From: Combretum micranthum
Taxonomy: Eukaryota; Streptophyta; Magnoliopsida; Myrtales; Combretaceae
Direction of reading: 5' to 3'
Length of the DNA: 64,000 nucleotides
Assembly: GCA_024138025.1 (NCBI GenBank)
Contig: JAMXBD010002782.1
Location: forward strand, 1 to 64,000
The notes beneath the pieces are model-generated. The model searched no databases, was not told the DNA's origin, and saw only the letters and a list, made by a program, of their open reading frames with translations. Below are positions 1 through 11,995 of this stretch, in pieces (the stretch's first letter is position 1; every line of letters begins with the position of its first letter). A program made the position numbers and the translations under genes.

Positions 1-1309
1 TTTGAGAGTGTGGCACTGCCATGCATGGAGATTGAGCGTAAGAAAGAGTGAAAGAAAACACGAGTAAGGTGTAGAAGTGACAAATGAAGTGTACTTGAAG
101 TATGGGTTGAAAAAGTACTTTTTATTGAGAAAATATATAAAATAAAATTAAAAAAATATTTTTAAATGAGTAGCAGAATTTTCATAAGTAAAATAAATAA
201 TTAATTGAATTATTTTAGTATTTCAACAAATATGTTACCGGTATGATCAAAATACGCGAATTTGAGCTATAATTGATATTTTTATAACTCGAAAAATTCT
301 AAAAAATTATTTTATGAAAATAAAAATATTTTTTTTCAAATATTTTCCTATAATTAAATTAATTTATTTTATTTTTAGTATCGAATCTTAAACTGAAACT
401 GATCCCATAAAAACCCGAAACGAACTAAATTTTGGAAAAACAGAATTTTCTATGATATATAAAATATTTATCTAAAAATATAAGGGTTTATAAGAATAAC
501 AAAACTGTGTAATGAATAGTAGTGAATAGTGCCAAAAGACTAGTTAATTACCGATAGTAATGAAATACGAATATAATCGCAAAATAAGATATTTCTAGTT
601 ATTGAAAAATTATAAAACTGATATTTTTGAAATCCTTATAAAAATACGAGTCTAACGGTATTAATGGTATATTTTTTATATCTCGAGCCCCAGGACGCTT
701 TTCCAAGTCTCTATCCAAACGGGTTCGAAATAGATAAAAAACTTATCAATATGATATTTTTAAGCGACCTTATATTACTGCGAGCTGCTCTAACACTCAA
801 ACTACAACTCGGCCTCTAGGGCTAAGAGCGCGAGATTGCAGGGACTAAAACTACTATATTCCACTTAGGGTTCCCGGGTGATTTTCCGGTTTAGATTTTT
901 ACCAATTTGGAAACTGATGTTTTATGTTTATACAACATATTTAATTTGAGAAATTTATTTTAAATTTTACTTTTGTAAGTATTTAATCTCTCTTAATGTT
1001 TTTGGCATTATTGAATTGGGTTTTATTTTGAAAGTTAATCGTTATTTACTTTTTAATAATTTATTTTTAGGTTATATATTACCCGATTTACAAATCAAAG
1101 TTACGTATAGAATTTGTCATACGTAGTGGTTTTTGATTTGAAGATCATTGAGTTCTTATTTTATTTTAAGGATTCTCATTTTCTCAAGATTAAGAAATTT
1201 TAGATTCGTTCATGATTTAGGACTAATCGAAGTTCGGTTTTAACATGGAGTCATTTTTAGAGTTTATTTTGATGATTATAATTATTTACTGAAATTTCTG
1301 AGGCTTACA
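1..1309 (-). mobile_element. Ty3/gypsy-type LTR, partial (3' LTR of a minus-strand element)
   Basis: This segment is repeated at about 6347-7663 with the same orientation and small differences. Its inner edge ends in ACA at 1309, so on the minus strand the LTR starts TGTAAGCCTC. Directly beyond that edge lies a purine-rich tract (minus strand) of the kind that primes plus-strand synthesis next to a 3' LTR, which fixes the element on the minus strand. The rest of the LTR lies left of the window. No coding capacity is visible. The gypsy (chromovirus, Tekay/Del-like) assignment is inferred from the LTR start and the adjacent sequence. Confidence 0.75.
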
Positions 1310-1347
1310 TCCTCCCCACCTTAAAAAAGTTTTGTCCGCAAAACTTG
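1310..1347 (-). other. Polypurine tract and pol 3' edge next to the LTR
   Basis: Read on the minus strand, a GCGGACAAAACTT motif is followed by AAGGTGGGGAGGA and then the LTR start TGTAAG. In plant chromoviruses the end of pol and the polypurine tract have this arrangement immediately before the 3' LTR. It orients the whole 1-7663 element on the minus strand. Confidence 0.6.
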
Positions 1348-2745
1348 TTACGTGTGTATCATTTATTGAGAAAAGATTGCGAATTTAGAGTTATATTTCT
1401 AGCACCGGTTTATGCTTTGGTTTGTATCATTTCTAAATTTTGTATGATAGATATTTTATGAAATATAGCACATACAAATTAAGAAGATTTGGCTTAGCGA
1501 TTCCAACCTTCACTTACACGACTCTTTGAAAAACGACATGGACTTGACTCAAGACCACAGACGACCTGACTCGACTGACACTAGACGACTCATGACAACA
1601 CGACCTTTCATGATTCGATTACTTTGACCAACGAAGGTTGTGGATTCGCTTCTCCATTCTTATGTAGCTGTATATACAATATTATGCTTGGAGGTCCATA
1701 TTTCTTTAAATAATAAAGTCATCATTGTTTTAAACTCTTATCATCGTGATTATCTTGATGGGGTTGAAATCAATAAATCTCATTGCTTTATTGTATAATT
1801 ATTACTTATGAAGATCTTATGGAGTTTGGTAATTGAGATTTGATTTCTGAAGTTTTAACTTTTATGTAATGATCATCATAGATTTTTGATCTTTCAAAGT
1901 TCTTTATTTACAAGAAGTTGTATGAGGGGTGTTTTGGAATTTGCTAAATCAATTGAGTTTGGCTTTAGTTTCCATCATTGGCTCATACTAGCTTTTAATG
2001 GTCTCGAGCCTTCCTATCTTGAATAAAAACTTCATTTTTGAGTTGGAAAATATATTTTTAAACTAGGCCTTGGCCTAAATCTGAAAAGGATTTTGTTTTG
2101 AAAAATAATCTTTGAAAATCACCTTTGAACCATATAAAATGAAGTCTTGATGATATATACCCATTAAGCCTTCATTATTTCAAGTAAAAATTCCATTTTG
2201 ACACTTGGAAAGTGTTTTTAAATGTGGGTCTTGCCTAGATACGGATTTCACCATTTTTATTTGAGTTCAAAACCAAGATCTACACATAAATATAAAAGAA
2301 ATGCATGGTAGTAAGTCCTAAACCTATAGATCTAAACATAAACATAACCAAAGCTTCATAAATATTTAGATCTGCAAAGTATAATACAAATATGAAGATA
2401 ATAAGGTCTTAAAGACAACAAATATAGCAATATCAATATGGATCATAAACAAGAGGAGTGTTTCAAAGTTTTGGCATCATCATCTCTAGCCTTTAGACAT
2501 TATAGAGAGTCCTTTGATGCATGAAACCTCCATATAATCAACCTCTATGGAAGCTTAAGAAGGTTTACTTAAAGAATCTTCAAGAATGGAATGTGGAATC
2601 AATATTTAGAGATGGGGGCAGCTTGTATTCTCACAAGAACAAGGCTGAGAAAGAGACAAAGAGAGGAAAAAGAGAGAGTAAATGAGGTAGGGTTGCAAAG
2701 AAGGAAAGTGAGTAAGTAAGAGGCTTTAAATAGAAAGAGGAGTGT
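1348..2745 (-). mobile_element. Interior/leader remnant of the minus-strand LTR element
   Basis: This stretch joins the polypurine tract to LTR sequence that continues at 6150 after the nested insertion is removed. It has no gag or pol reading frame. Near its right edge, on the minus strand, lie a TATA-like CTATTTAAAGCC (2722-2733) and a CT-rich leader, so this end is probably the promoter and R region of the 5' LTR. A diverged pair of related segments (about 2007-2070 and 2165-2245) shares GAGCCTTC/AAGCCTTC and a run of matching words. The element is non-autonomous or internally deleted. Confidence 0.5.
2722..2733 (-). promoter_or_regulatory. TATA-like box of the minus-strand LTR
   Basis: The minus strand reads CTATTTAAAGCC, followed by a pyrimidine-rich leader. 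It sits just inside the point where the plus-strand solo LTR inserted, so the insertion separated this promoter from its upstream U3 sequence. Confidence 0.35.
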
Positions 2746-2750
2746 GTTAA

Positions 2751-5700
2751 TGTAAACCCTAAAATTTTTGGTTAATTTTAAGTTTGACCTTAGAATTAAA
2801 AGTCAACCGAAACCCTAAAGGTCAACAAAAGTCTAGTACAAACCTTAGATTTTAGATTCGGCATTCCCGTTTTCTTTAGTCACAGAAAACGAAGTAGGAA
2901 TAATTAGTGATAATAGTTCATAATAGCTTTAGGTTATATAAAAATATCAGATGTGTGAAATCCGAGTGTCCTTCGGACTCAATCGAGATCAGTTCTCGAA
3001 AATCGTGTCATGGAGCCTGGAATAATAAAAAGATTCCGATAACACCAATAGGACCGATTTAATATAAGGATTTCAAAAATATCAATTTCGTAATTTTTCA
3101 AAAATTAAAAATATTAGATATTGCAATTATACGCGTATTTCTTACTACCGGTACTTAAATTGTCATGTCTACTTTACATTACACTATTTACTACTATTCT
3201 ACACTATTTATCTATCTCTACTTTTTCTTACAACCTACTCTTACAAACCATGTCTCTATTTCTTACAATTTTCATTTCCAATACAACTTCACATCTTTCA
3301 TATCTTACTTTTCATTGATAAAAATACAAAAAAAATAAATTTTTCTCTTCTCTTTTCTTCAAAGTTGCGCTGGCCGCCTCTCTTCCTCTTCTCTATTTGT
3401 TTTATTTTTTATTTATTTAATTAACATAAATTTCTTCCACTTTTTCCTATAAATACCCATCTTCATTCCACTTCTTTCACACTTTTCATACACAACAAAA
3501 TTACTCTCTCAAATTCTTTACAAGAGTTCTCTCTCAAAGTCTCTCAAAATTAGTCTTGATAGGTAATCCTTCTTTAGAGTTTTCTTATGTTCATTTACTT
3601 AGTATGAGCTTAGTGTATATTTTCTAAACCATGAAAGTTAAGGAAGCAACAATAAGTTCATACTTTGTTTTTGTTCATAAAATTAATTTCTTTTATGTTG
3701 CTTTTATGTACATAATTACCTAAATATATCTATGTAGCTATATATATCTTTTAGAGCATAGAAGCTCATTTGTTTTGCAATTTATTTACTTTCCTTACGA
3801 TTTATTTACTATCTTGTAATTTATTTACTTTTATGTTGTTTTTAAAACTTATCTTTCTAGTCCTAGACTTGTTCTCATCAAGTCAAAACATTTTCTTTTT
3901 CTTTTTCTTTTTTTTTCTTTTTGTGACTAGTCTTTTCTTAGTCTCGGGATAGCTTGATGAAGCTAAGGTTCCAATACTTGATTTATTTCTTTACTAGCTT
4001 GTTTTCTTTAATTACTATGTTTTCTTATGTTTTCATAATTTTATGATTCGTATTCATGTATGAACATAATGATTTTTGTCTCAATAAAATCAATGAGGAA
4101 AAGTTTTCTTAAAAAAGGAATTTTTCTCTAAAACTAAAAGTTGGAAGTAATTTTTATAAAGACTAAGGACTTTTATCTTAACAAACTTTTCTAAGAAATC
4201 TAGAAGAAATTCATAGGAATTTTTTTTTTTATACATACATGGGAAGGAATTCTTGAGTAAAATAAAAGTTTTACTAAACTCCACTTTCTTATCAATATTA
4301 GTTTGACAAACAAGAAATTCTTTCCATGAAAACAAAATGATCTTAAGGAACAAGAAAATTATTTCTATAAATATAAAAGTTGTTATTATTTTCAAGAAGT
4401 ATTAGAAACTAAGCTTAGAAAATAAAAATCATTCCTTGGAAATTTAAAGGACTAAGGAAATGAAAATTTACTCATTTAAAATAACTTGAAACATTCTCTA
4501 GAAAAATAAGAGGAATTTTCAAAAGTTTCACTTTTCTTTAGAAGACTCTATTTTTACTAAAATTCATGGTTTTAGACAACTTCATTAATTTCATACATTT
4601 GATATGAGTCAATAAATATATGTATATACATTTCAAAGGTTTTACAAACTATTATAATATCTATCTTGTGATATGAGCTTTGATAAAAAGAAGGAATAAA
4701 AGTTTTGTGAAAATTCGCGATGAATCTGATCACCACTATTTCAGAGCCCAAATGACTTAGTTTGATGAAAATAATTTTAGAATTGATAGGTCTTTTCAAA
4801 TAGGTAGAAAACGGTATATTATATGCATAATTCCGAGTTAAAATGACCAAGTTATGGCCATTTTAAGATAGAATTTCTCTGTACATGAATTTTAACGATC
4901 TTACAACAATAGTTCCTTATTAGTACCATAGAATAAAAAAGAAATATTCATTTTGAGTATTCTTCTTAATTAGGTAATCTCGACGAGGATTGTTCATATC
5001 CCCAAGATTACTACGATTAGTGGAAATCCCGAACGACTCATCTATTTCAAGAAAGATATCATCATGGTTAAGTGAGTTTATTCCCCATTATTTTTCATAC
5101 TTATGATTGCGCTTGTAAATTTAGTTGCATTAGAATTTAGGAAAAATCAAATGGAATTTGTATGATAATATGTTGAAAGAATATTAAGTATATCGAAACA
5201 TGATTTGTTGGTAATAAAGTTGCATGTACATTTATATCTTGAAGTGTTTGAAATTGGTTGCTCACTTGAAAGAAGTTAAATATAAACACTAGACTTTAAT
5301 TAAGAAATTAAGCATGCACTTCATATGTTGAGTCACATTTCATTCACTACTATACAATTGGTAGGACAAGTTTATAATAGTGGTGGTAGGTATAACCGGT
5401 ATATCATGTAAGTAGCGAGTAGGAGCAGAAGAACTACATAAATTGGTGGCTAGTAGGAGCCTGTAATAACTACTAGTTTTTATGGCGTATAGGAGCTAGT
5501 AAGATCTATAAAAGTGTTTTAAAAGTCGTAGCTGTAATTGGCCTGAATACCTAACCTAAATGAAGGGCGTAATTCATTCAACATATGATTCCCGTAAAGT
5601 CATATGTCTTGTATGCTCATGTGGTTGTTGCATTCCATTTGCTTGACTAATAAACTTGGTTGATAATTTACTTTGAGTATGAATTTTTTTTTTTGGATTT

Positions 5701-6144
5701 ACTCACTAAGCGCATAATCTTACGCCCCTATAGGTATTTGCATTCTCAAGAATACCTATTTTGTACCCGAGGTCTCCTCATATCCACGTAAGTACATCTT
5801 TTGAAGCTTTTGGAGGAAATCTACTTGAAGATTTAGATTACAATTCCTTTGAAGTCTTTAATGTAGTATTTAAATATTGTAAAAACTATTTATATCTTTG
5901 GGTTTTAGCAGGGGTATGACCCTAAGAAATCATGTAATAGACCTTTGGTTATTAATGCTATAACATATTTTATTTCTGGATTTTGTATGTTCATTTTTAC
6001 TTGCTTAGACTATGTTTCCCAAAAGCGTCTCCTATTACCGTGCTAGACGCCTTACATATAATACTAAGGCTTGGCAGTCATTCTTAAGTCTTGATATTAT
6101 ATGTGGTGGGCTGCCACGTTTAAGGTATCCCTTGGGGCGTGATA
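2751..6144 (+). mobile_element. Complete 3.4-kb solo LTR (Ty3/gypsy type), nested, with target duplication
   Basis: The segment begins TGTAAACCCTAAAA and ends GGGGCGTGATA. It is flanked by identical 5-bp copies GTTAA at 2746-2750 and 6145-6149, the hallmark of LTR-element integration. The end should be CA, so TA suggests one C-to-T change. Parts of it (for example about 3070-3160) align with the reverse complement of the 1-1309 LTR, such as AAGGATTTCAAAAATATCA, so it is a diverged member of the same broad family in opposite orientation. A TATAAATA box (3448-3455) with CT-rich DNA on both sides marks its promoter. No tRNA-primed interior or second LTR remains, so it is a solo LTR left by recombination. 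Confidence 0.8.
3448..3455 (+). promoter_or_regulatory. TATA box of the nested solo LTR
   Basis: TATAAATA is followed 30-80 bases later by a CT/CA-rich leader with several CTCTCAAA repeats, the usual layout of a plant LTR transcription start. Short open frames further along the LTR are not convincing genes. Confidence 0.5.
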
Positions 6145-7663
6145 GTTAATGTGTGTTAAATAAATGGGAAAAGAAAAATAAAACAAAGGGGCAGAAATGG
6201 GAGGGGGCTTGAGTGAATTCAACAAGAGAGAGAGAGAGGAGTGTAGTTAATTTGTAACTTGAAATTTGAAAGTGTAACTTATGTCATTTAATTTGGTAAC
6301 TAAAAGAGACTTTAAATCATTAAAAAAAAAGAAAAGTGGATTATTTTGAGAGTGTGGCAGCTGCCATGCATGGGAGATTGAGCATAAGAAAGAGTGAAAG
6401 AAAACACGAGTAAGATGTAGAAATGACAAATGAAGTGTACTTGAAGTATGAGTTGAAAAAGTACTTTTTATTGAGAAAATATATAAAAAAATTAAGAAAA
6501 ATATTTTTAAATGAGTGGCAGAAGTTTCATAAATAAAATTAAATAATTAATTGAATTATTTTAGTATTTTAATAAATATGTTACCGATATGATCAAAATA
6601 CATGAATACGAGCTATAATTGATATTTTTATAACTCGAAAATTCTAAAAAATTATTTTATGAAAATAAAAATATTTTTTCAAATATTTTCCTATTATTAA
6701 ATTAATTTATTTTATTTTTAGTATTGGATCTTAACAGAAACTGATCCCGTAAAAATCCGAAACGAACTAAATTTTGGAAAAACAGATTTTCTATGATATA
6801 TAAAATATTTATCTAAAAATATAAGAGTTTATAAGAATAATAAAACTGTGTAATGAATAGTAGTGAACAGTGCCAAAAGACTAGTTAATTACCAATAGTA
6901 ATGAAATACGAATATAATCGCAAAATAAGATATTTCTAGTTATTGAAAAATTATAAAACTAATATTTTTGAAATCCTTATAAAAATACGAGTCTAACGGT
7001 ATTAATGGTATATTTTTGATATCTCGAGCCCCAAGACACGCTTTTCCAAGTCTGTATCCGAACGGGTTCGAAATAGATAAAAAATTTATCAATATGATAT
7101 TTCTAAGCGACCTTATATTACTGCGACCTACTCTACACACTCAAACTACACCTTGGCCTCTAGGGCTAAGAGCGCGAGATTGCCAGACTAAAACTACTAT
7201 ATTTCATTTCGGGTTCCCGGGTGATTTTCTGGTTTAGATCTTTGTCAATTTGGAAACTGATGTTTTATGTTTATACAACATATTTAATTTGATAAATTTA
7301 TTTTAAAATTTTCTTTTGTAAGTATTTAATATCTCTTAATATTTTCAGAATTATTGAATTTGGTTTTATTTCCGAAAGTTAATCGTTATTTACTTTTTAA
7401 TAATTTATTTTTGGGTTATATATTACCCGATTTTATAAGTCAAAGTTACGTATAGAATTTGTCATATGTAGTGGTTTTGGATTTGAAGACCGTTGAGTTC
7501 TTATTTTATTTTTAAGGATTCTCATTTTCTCAAGATTAAGAAATTTCTAGATTCGTTCATGATTTAGAACTAATCGAAGTTCGGTTTTAACTTAGAGTCA
7601 TTTTTAGAGTTTATTTTCGATGTTTATTTTGGAATTATTTACTGAAATTTTCCGAGGCTTACA
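6145..7663 (-). mobile_element. U3 part of the 5' LTR of the minus-strand gypsy element
   Basis: From about 6347 to 7663 the sequence repeats 1-1309. It ends GGCTTACA at 7663, so the minus-strand LTR starts TGTAAGCC here. The left end carries the second GTTAA (6145-6149), and the sequence beyond it rejoins the piece left of 2746 once the solo LTR is removed. GATAA follows at 7664; its partner, if this is the element's target duplication, would lie outside the window. Confidence 0.7.
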
Positions 7664-8208
7664 GATAACCCTGTTATTATGCAATGGCATGGTAATTAGC
7701 CATTGAGATGACAAGATGCATTGACTAATATCATGATGCAATGGCTAAATTTATATGAGACGCAGCGAGTAGCCGATGGGGCAAATGGTATCAACGTGAC
7801 GTCTACTTAGGCTCGGAATGGACATGTTTTCGTTCACATTTATATGATCAGTTGAACTAACTGATGTTATGGACTATGATGAGTGGAATGTGTGTAATGG
7901 TTGTGAACCCTAGACGATGCTATTTCTCTTTTCGGTTAGATATAGACGATATAAGTATTCACGTTACTTATACCACCTCTCTAAACAGTTGCTATTACTC
8001 AGGAACCCGGTTTCCCCTGGATTGTTCTGGAGTGTGAGTGTTCCATATTGATTTGTTTACTTTAAATTAAAGATAATAACTTCTTGTTTGTGCATTGCAT
8101 TTAGCTAGGCTTATGCCATTTCATGTGTGTCTGAGTTACTATGTACTAAGCTTTGGCTCATTATTGTTGTTGTTATTCTTTTCTAGATATTTTGTTTGAT
8201 GATGATAT
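7664..8208 (+). mobile_element. Degraded LTR-derived sequence (U5-like)
   Basis: There is no gene here. The tail (about 8100-8200), with ACTATGTACTAAGC and a T-rich run, resembles the U5 end of gypsy-type LTRs such as 5690-5760. The sequence appears to continue at 9624 after the inserted solo LTR. The assignment is by resemblance only. Confidence 0.3.
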
Positions 8209-9623
8209 TGTTAGTGATTGTATCCTACGCCAATTATTGGATATTGTCATTTAATATTTATATATATAAATAAACAGAGGCATTTCTTTTGTATTGTTTG
8301 TATATTTATTTTATAATAGAAATCCATGAATAATTTATTATTCTAAATGTTCTTAGATGCTCCTTATTATGGGATAATAATGAATTAAATCTAGTATGAG
8401 TTTTTATTTGGTAAACATGGGATGTCTATTTGTATGGTGATACAAATGAAACTCATAGGCACATATTAGATGACTGTGTGTTGAACTGATCCACGATGAG
8501 ATCACTACATAGAATATTGTCATAAGTGATTTTCATAATAATTATGTCAACGTATCCTTAGACCTGAAGTCACCATAGGTTCCAACATGAGAAACGTTAT
8601 GTTTCAACTCAATCAAACGTTGTCTTTAACCGGATAATTATAAAAGTCAAGTTTGGGCATAATGTATATCATGTAGAGGAAGTTGAGTGATTAAGATGGG
8701 ATTTGTCCCTCTCATTATGAGAGAGGTATCTCAGGGCCCCTCGATAAGTGAGATTGAGAAATGCATGGCCATGCTCAAATGAATTGATAGTATGATCAAT
8801 TTCATTTGTATTATTAGATCTCTTGAAAATCGAGAAATGATAAGATTGAACAATATAAGAATGACACTTTCCATGTCTTATATTCAATCTAGATATCATG
8901 TGACAAAAAGGATAATGACATAAATTATAGATCAGACAAAAATCGGATTACTAATATTCACCTAATTTGGGTAGACATAATGTCTTGCCAGAGACCAATG
9001 ATGTCTTATAGGTCTAAAAGGTGTTTAGGACCTACTGCCAACATTAGGTGTACCTACAGGGTCACACATAAAAGAACGAATGAAATATATTATGGGTTTA
9101 TATTTAAACCTATAGGAATTATTATATTTATTATTCTTAAATAGTTTAAGAATAATAAATGATTATAACAGATAATTAATATTTAATGAAATAATGTATT
9201 TTATTAAATATTAAATAAATATCTCATCATATTTATTTTCTAGGGTTTCCTACATGTCTATATATATAGATTTATAGACAGCCTTTTAGGTTAGACTCTT
9301 TGACGTCACATTAGACGGCAGAGAAATTCTGCAAACCTAAAAGAGAGAAAAGAAGAAAAATAATTCTAACACGAATTGAATTCGTGTTCTTGAGTGCTAG
9401 CGCACAATCATTCGCGTGTGGATACCATAGAGGGGATTACGAGACTGCAGTTCCTACAAATCCGATCTGCTGATCGTTTTGAAAGCATCAATAAGGTATA
9501 TTTAAGAAACCTTTTTTTTTTTTTCAGATCTAATCAAGAAACATGGATACTGGTATAAGGTTTTCATTTTTCCGCTGTGTTTTTACAAAATTTTCGAAAT
9601 TTTTGTATCAATAAAACCCTACA
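8209..9623 (+). mobile_element. 1.4-kb solo LTR with flanking GATGATAT repeats
   Basis: The segment starts TGTTAGTGATTG and ends AACCCTACA. GATGATAT occurs immediately on both sides (8201-8208 and 9624-9631). LTR elements usually duplicate 4-6 bp; the surroundings are GAT-rich, so the longer match may be partly accidental. A TATATATATAG run near 9258, a hairpin near 9283-9343 and a short palindrome (9368-9388) lie in the last 370 bp, as expected for promoter, R and U5. There is no coding frame. I cannot assign the superfamily with confidence; the ends resemble copia LTRs. Confidence 0.55.
9283..9343 (+). other. Leader hairpin of the 8.2-kb solo LTR
   Basis: CTTTTAGGTT (9283-9292) is perfectly complementary to AACCTAAAAG (9334-9343). 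It lies just downstream of the TATA-like run, so it would form at the 5' end of an LTR transcript. A second perfect palindrome, AACACGAATT-G-AATTCGTGTT, follows at 9368-9388. Confidence 0.45.
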
Positions 9624-9888
9624 GATGATATGTTGATGATTAGATAATGATCATGTTGATGTTGATGATGATAGAGTTGGTGATGATGAAGTTGATGTTT
9701 GATTTAGGTTAGGGGCGATCCTACAGATTTGAGAGGAGAAGTGAAGTGAGTTAGGATCGAAGATATATTTTATTGTGTTTATGGTTTATTGTAAAGAGCT
9801 AGATTTATCTTTTGAATTTTTATTTTCTGTCAAGGGGCCTATTGTAGCCATATGTTTGTAAATGTTAATCTATCTATGAGAGTAGATT
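9624..9888 (+). repeat. GAT-rich simple sequence and LTR remains
   Basis: Irregular GAT/GTT triplets fill 9624-9700, followed by sequence resembling LTR ends. I see no gene. Confidence 0.35.
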
Positions 9889-10135
9889 GTAAATTATTTT
9901 ATAAAATTTTGTTTCTTAGAAAGTTAGTCGGCTCTGGTGGGAGTAAAGATCTTTATTATGTTTTTATAAACTTTGATTTTTCTATAACTCCAGTTGTTTT
10001 AGAAATCTAAACAAACAATTTAATTAATTAAAATATGTTGGCAATGTCCAAAATAAATATGTCATTCTAGGAAGCTAGAGTGTGTAATACATAAAGTATT
10101 ATACATGGCAGTTAGGTGCTACAATTCAATTTTGT
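9889..10135 (+). repeat. Dispersed repeat, third copy of a unit in the segmental duplication
   Basis: It starts GAGAGTAGATTG and contains TTTTGTTTCTTAGAAAGTT and GTATTATACATGGCAG. Related copies lie at 42,789-43,040 and 56,230-56,480. A second block of the same family follows the foldback element, at 10,621-10,790, matching 44,828-45,000 and 58,243-58,400. It is probably an old LTR-derived family. Confidence 0.55.
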
Positions 10136-10182
10136 TAAAACCATATTTTACTAGAAGCTCTTAATATCAATTTTATCTAAGA

Positions 10183-10640
10183 ATAAAATCTTACTATGTG
10201 TTCTAAGATAACATAGACCAAGCAAAATTTGAACATGGTTGTAATTTGTAAATTAAGTGTCATTTATCTTATAACATGAAATTTCAAACTTATTGAATAA
10301 TACAACACTATGTATTACAACATTTCTTTAGCATTTCTTTTATTGTGTCCCAAAAAGCCCTTGTGATTGTAAAAAAAGTCCTCCTTGATACCAATACATA
10401 AGTCAATCAATATAAATCTTTCAATCAAGGATTGACGGAGGGCTTTTTAAACAATTTCATAAGGATTTTTTAAGGACACTAAAAAAGAAAAAAAACTAAA
10501 GAAATAATAATATATAGAGGTGTATTTTTAAACAAAGCTTCAAAATTCATAAGGTAAATGACAATTAATTTACAAACTATTACTATTATAAAATTTTATC
10601 TAGTCTATGTAATCTTGAAACACATAGTAAGATCTTATTT
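10183..10640. mobile_element. Foldback (MITE-like) element with about 200-nt inverted arms
   Basis: The left arm begins AATAAAATCTTACTATGTG and the right arm ends CACATAGTAAGATCTTATTT, its near complement. Complementarity continues inward through TTTGTAAATTAAGTGTCATTT on the left and AAATGACAATTAATTTACAAA on the right, down to AAAAAGCCC and GGGCTTTTT. There is no reading frame. No clear target duplication could be fixed. Confidence 0.6.
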
Positions 10641-10790
10641 TCAAATATAGCTAATGAATGTTAAAATCTTTCTAATGATATAAGATTTTATCAAAAATGA
10701 CAATCATATGCAAAAGTTATTCACAATTGAAATTATTAGATAAATTTTTTTTTTCATTTCTAAAATAATATAATGGTTAAAATTTTTAAA

Positions 10791-11550
10791 TTAATTTTCA
10801 ATTACATAATTCGTAACTTTCTTTTAAACTTTAATATAATATATCACTTAAGAAATGTAAAATCTTAACTTTTAAATATATTAATTATTGAATAGACACT
10901 GAAGTGTGTTAAAATCAAAGTATGGGTACCGAAATTCAATTAAAACTAAAAGTATAGACAATAAAATACAAAAAATATAATAATGTTGATTTTTTTTTTT
11001 TTTTTTTTAATGGAGATATTAAACTTAAAAAACAAGTACTAAATTGTTAAAATTGAAAGTTTATATAGTACCTTGCAAAAAAATTAAAATATATGTACTT
11101 GTGGTGCTTTTATCCAATCATATGTTAATATCAATCAAGCCTACTTGGAGGTGGAGTCCATATTATTAGTTTTTCTTTTTTTTTTTTCAAGTAATTACTC
11201 CAACACAATCATTGACAATGACGATAAACCGAAAAATTAGTCCTTATCAAGCCCTTCTATATTGATGGGAAAAAAAAGAAAAGAAAATCCCTTCTTTAAG
11301 GTATGAAAGATCTACTTTACCTAACATAAAATAATAATCTAAAGTGTGGGAGCAACTATATAATAATTTGTAAATTAATTGACCTAGCATTGGCAATTCA
11401 TGTTACTATGTCGTGTTTCGTATCCGTGTCTAAAAAAATCTCAATTCATGGCCAGACGTATTAATTAATTGTGTATGAAACCCTAAACCTATGATCCGCC
11501 TCAATTATATTATGTCTCGTGTCTCATGCCAATTTGTTTATTGATTGATA
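10791..11550. other. AT-rich intergenic DNA, nothing recognised
   Basis: Poly-T runs (for example 10,990-11,008) and AT-rich sequence lead up to the CACTA terminus. I see no gene or repeat I can name. Confidence 0.5.
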
Positions 11551-11602
11551 CACTACAACAAAATGAGCCTTTGGCTACATCTAATAAACGTGGCTAAACA
11601 TT

Positions 11603-11638
11603 AAAAAACGTGACCAAAAATTTTTGGTCACGTTTTTT
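11603..11638. repeat. Perfect 36-bp palindrome in the CACTA subterminal region
   Basis: The arm AAAAAACGTGACCAAAAA is followed immediately by its exact reverse complement. It contains the ACGTGRC core seen throughout this end, so it offers two facing copies of the presumed transposase-binding motif. Confidence 0.7.
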
Positions 11639-11995
11639 TACACGTGGCCTATAAACGTCGCAAAAGGTCAGTCGCAGATTTGATAAGTAACGTTAAAAAT
11701 TGAAACGTCGCCAATGTTAGTTTGAAAGCCAAATACACTTTGTTAGGCCACGTTTAAACATGGCCTATTATCATGTTTTGGTCACACTTATGTGTGGCTA
11801 AATATGACTAATATCCATCCCACCAAATATAAAAGGAGGGAAACTTGTGATCGGCGACGTTTAAACGTGGGTAAACATTTTTATTAGTAACGTCTAAACG
11901 TAAGTAAATTACATAATTGGCGATGTTTAACCATGGCCATACACAGGTTGAATAAGCTTCATATATGTTTGTTGGACCACAATATGATTTATTTA

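Noticed and set aside
8669..8899. Minus-strand 76-codon frame
   Set aside because: It falls within the U3 of a solo LTR, with no start context or domain.
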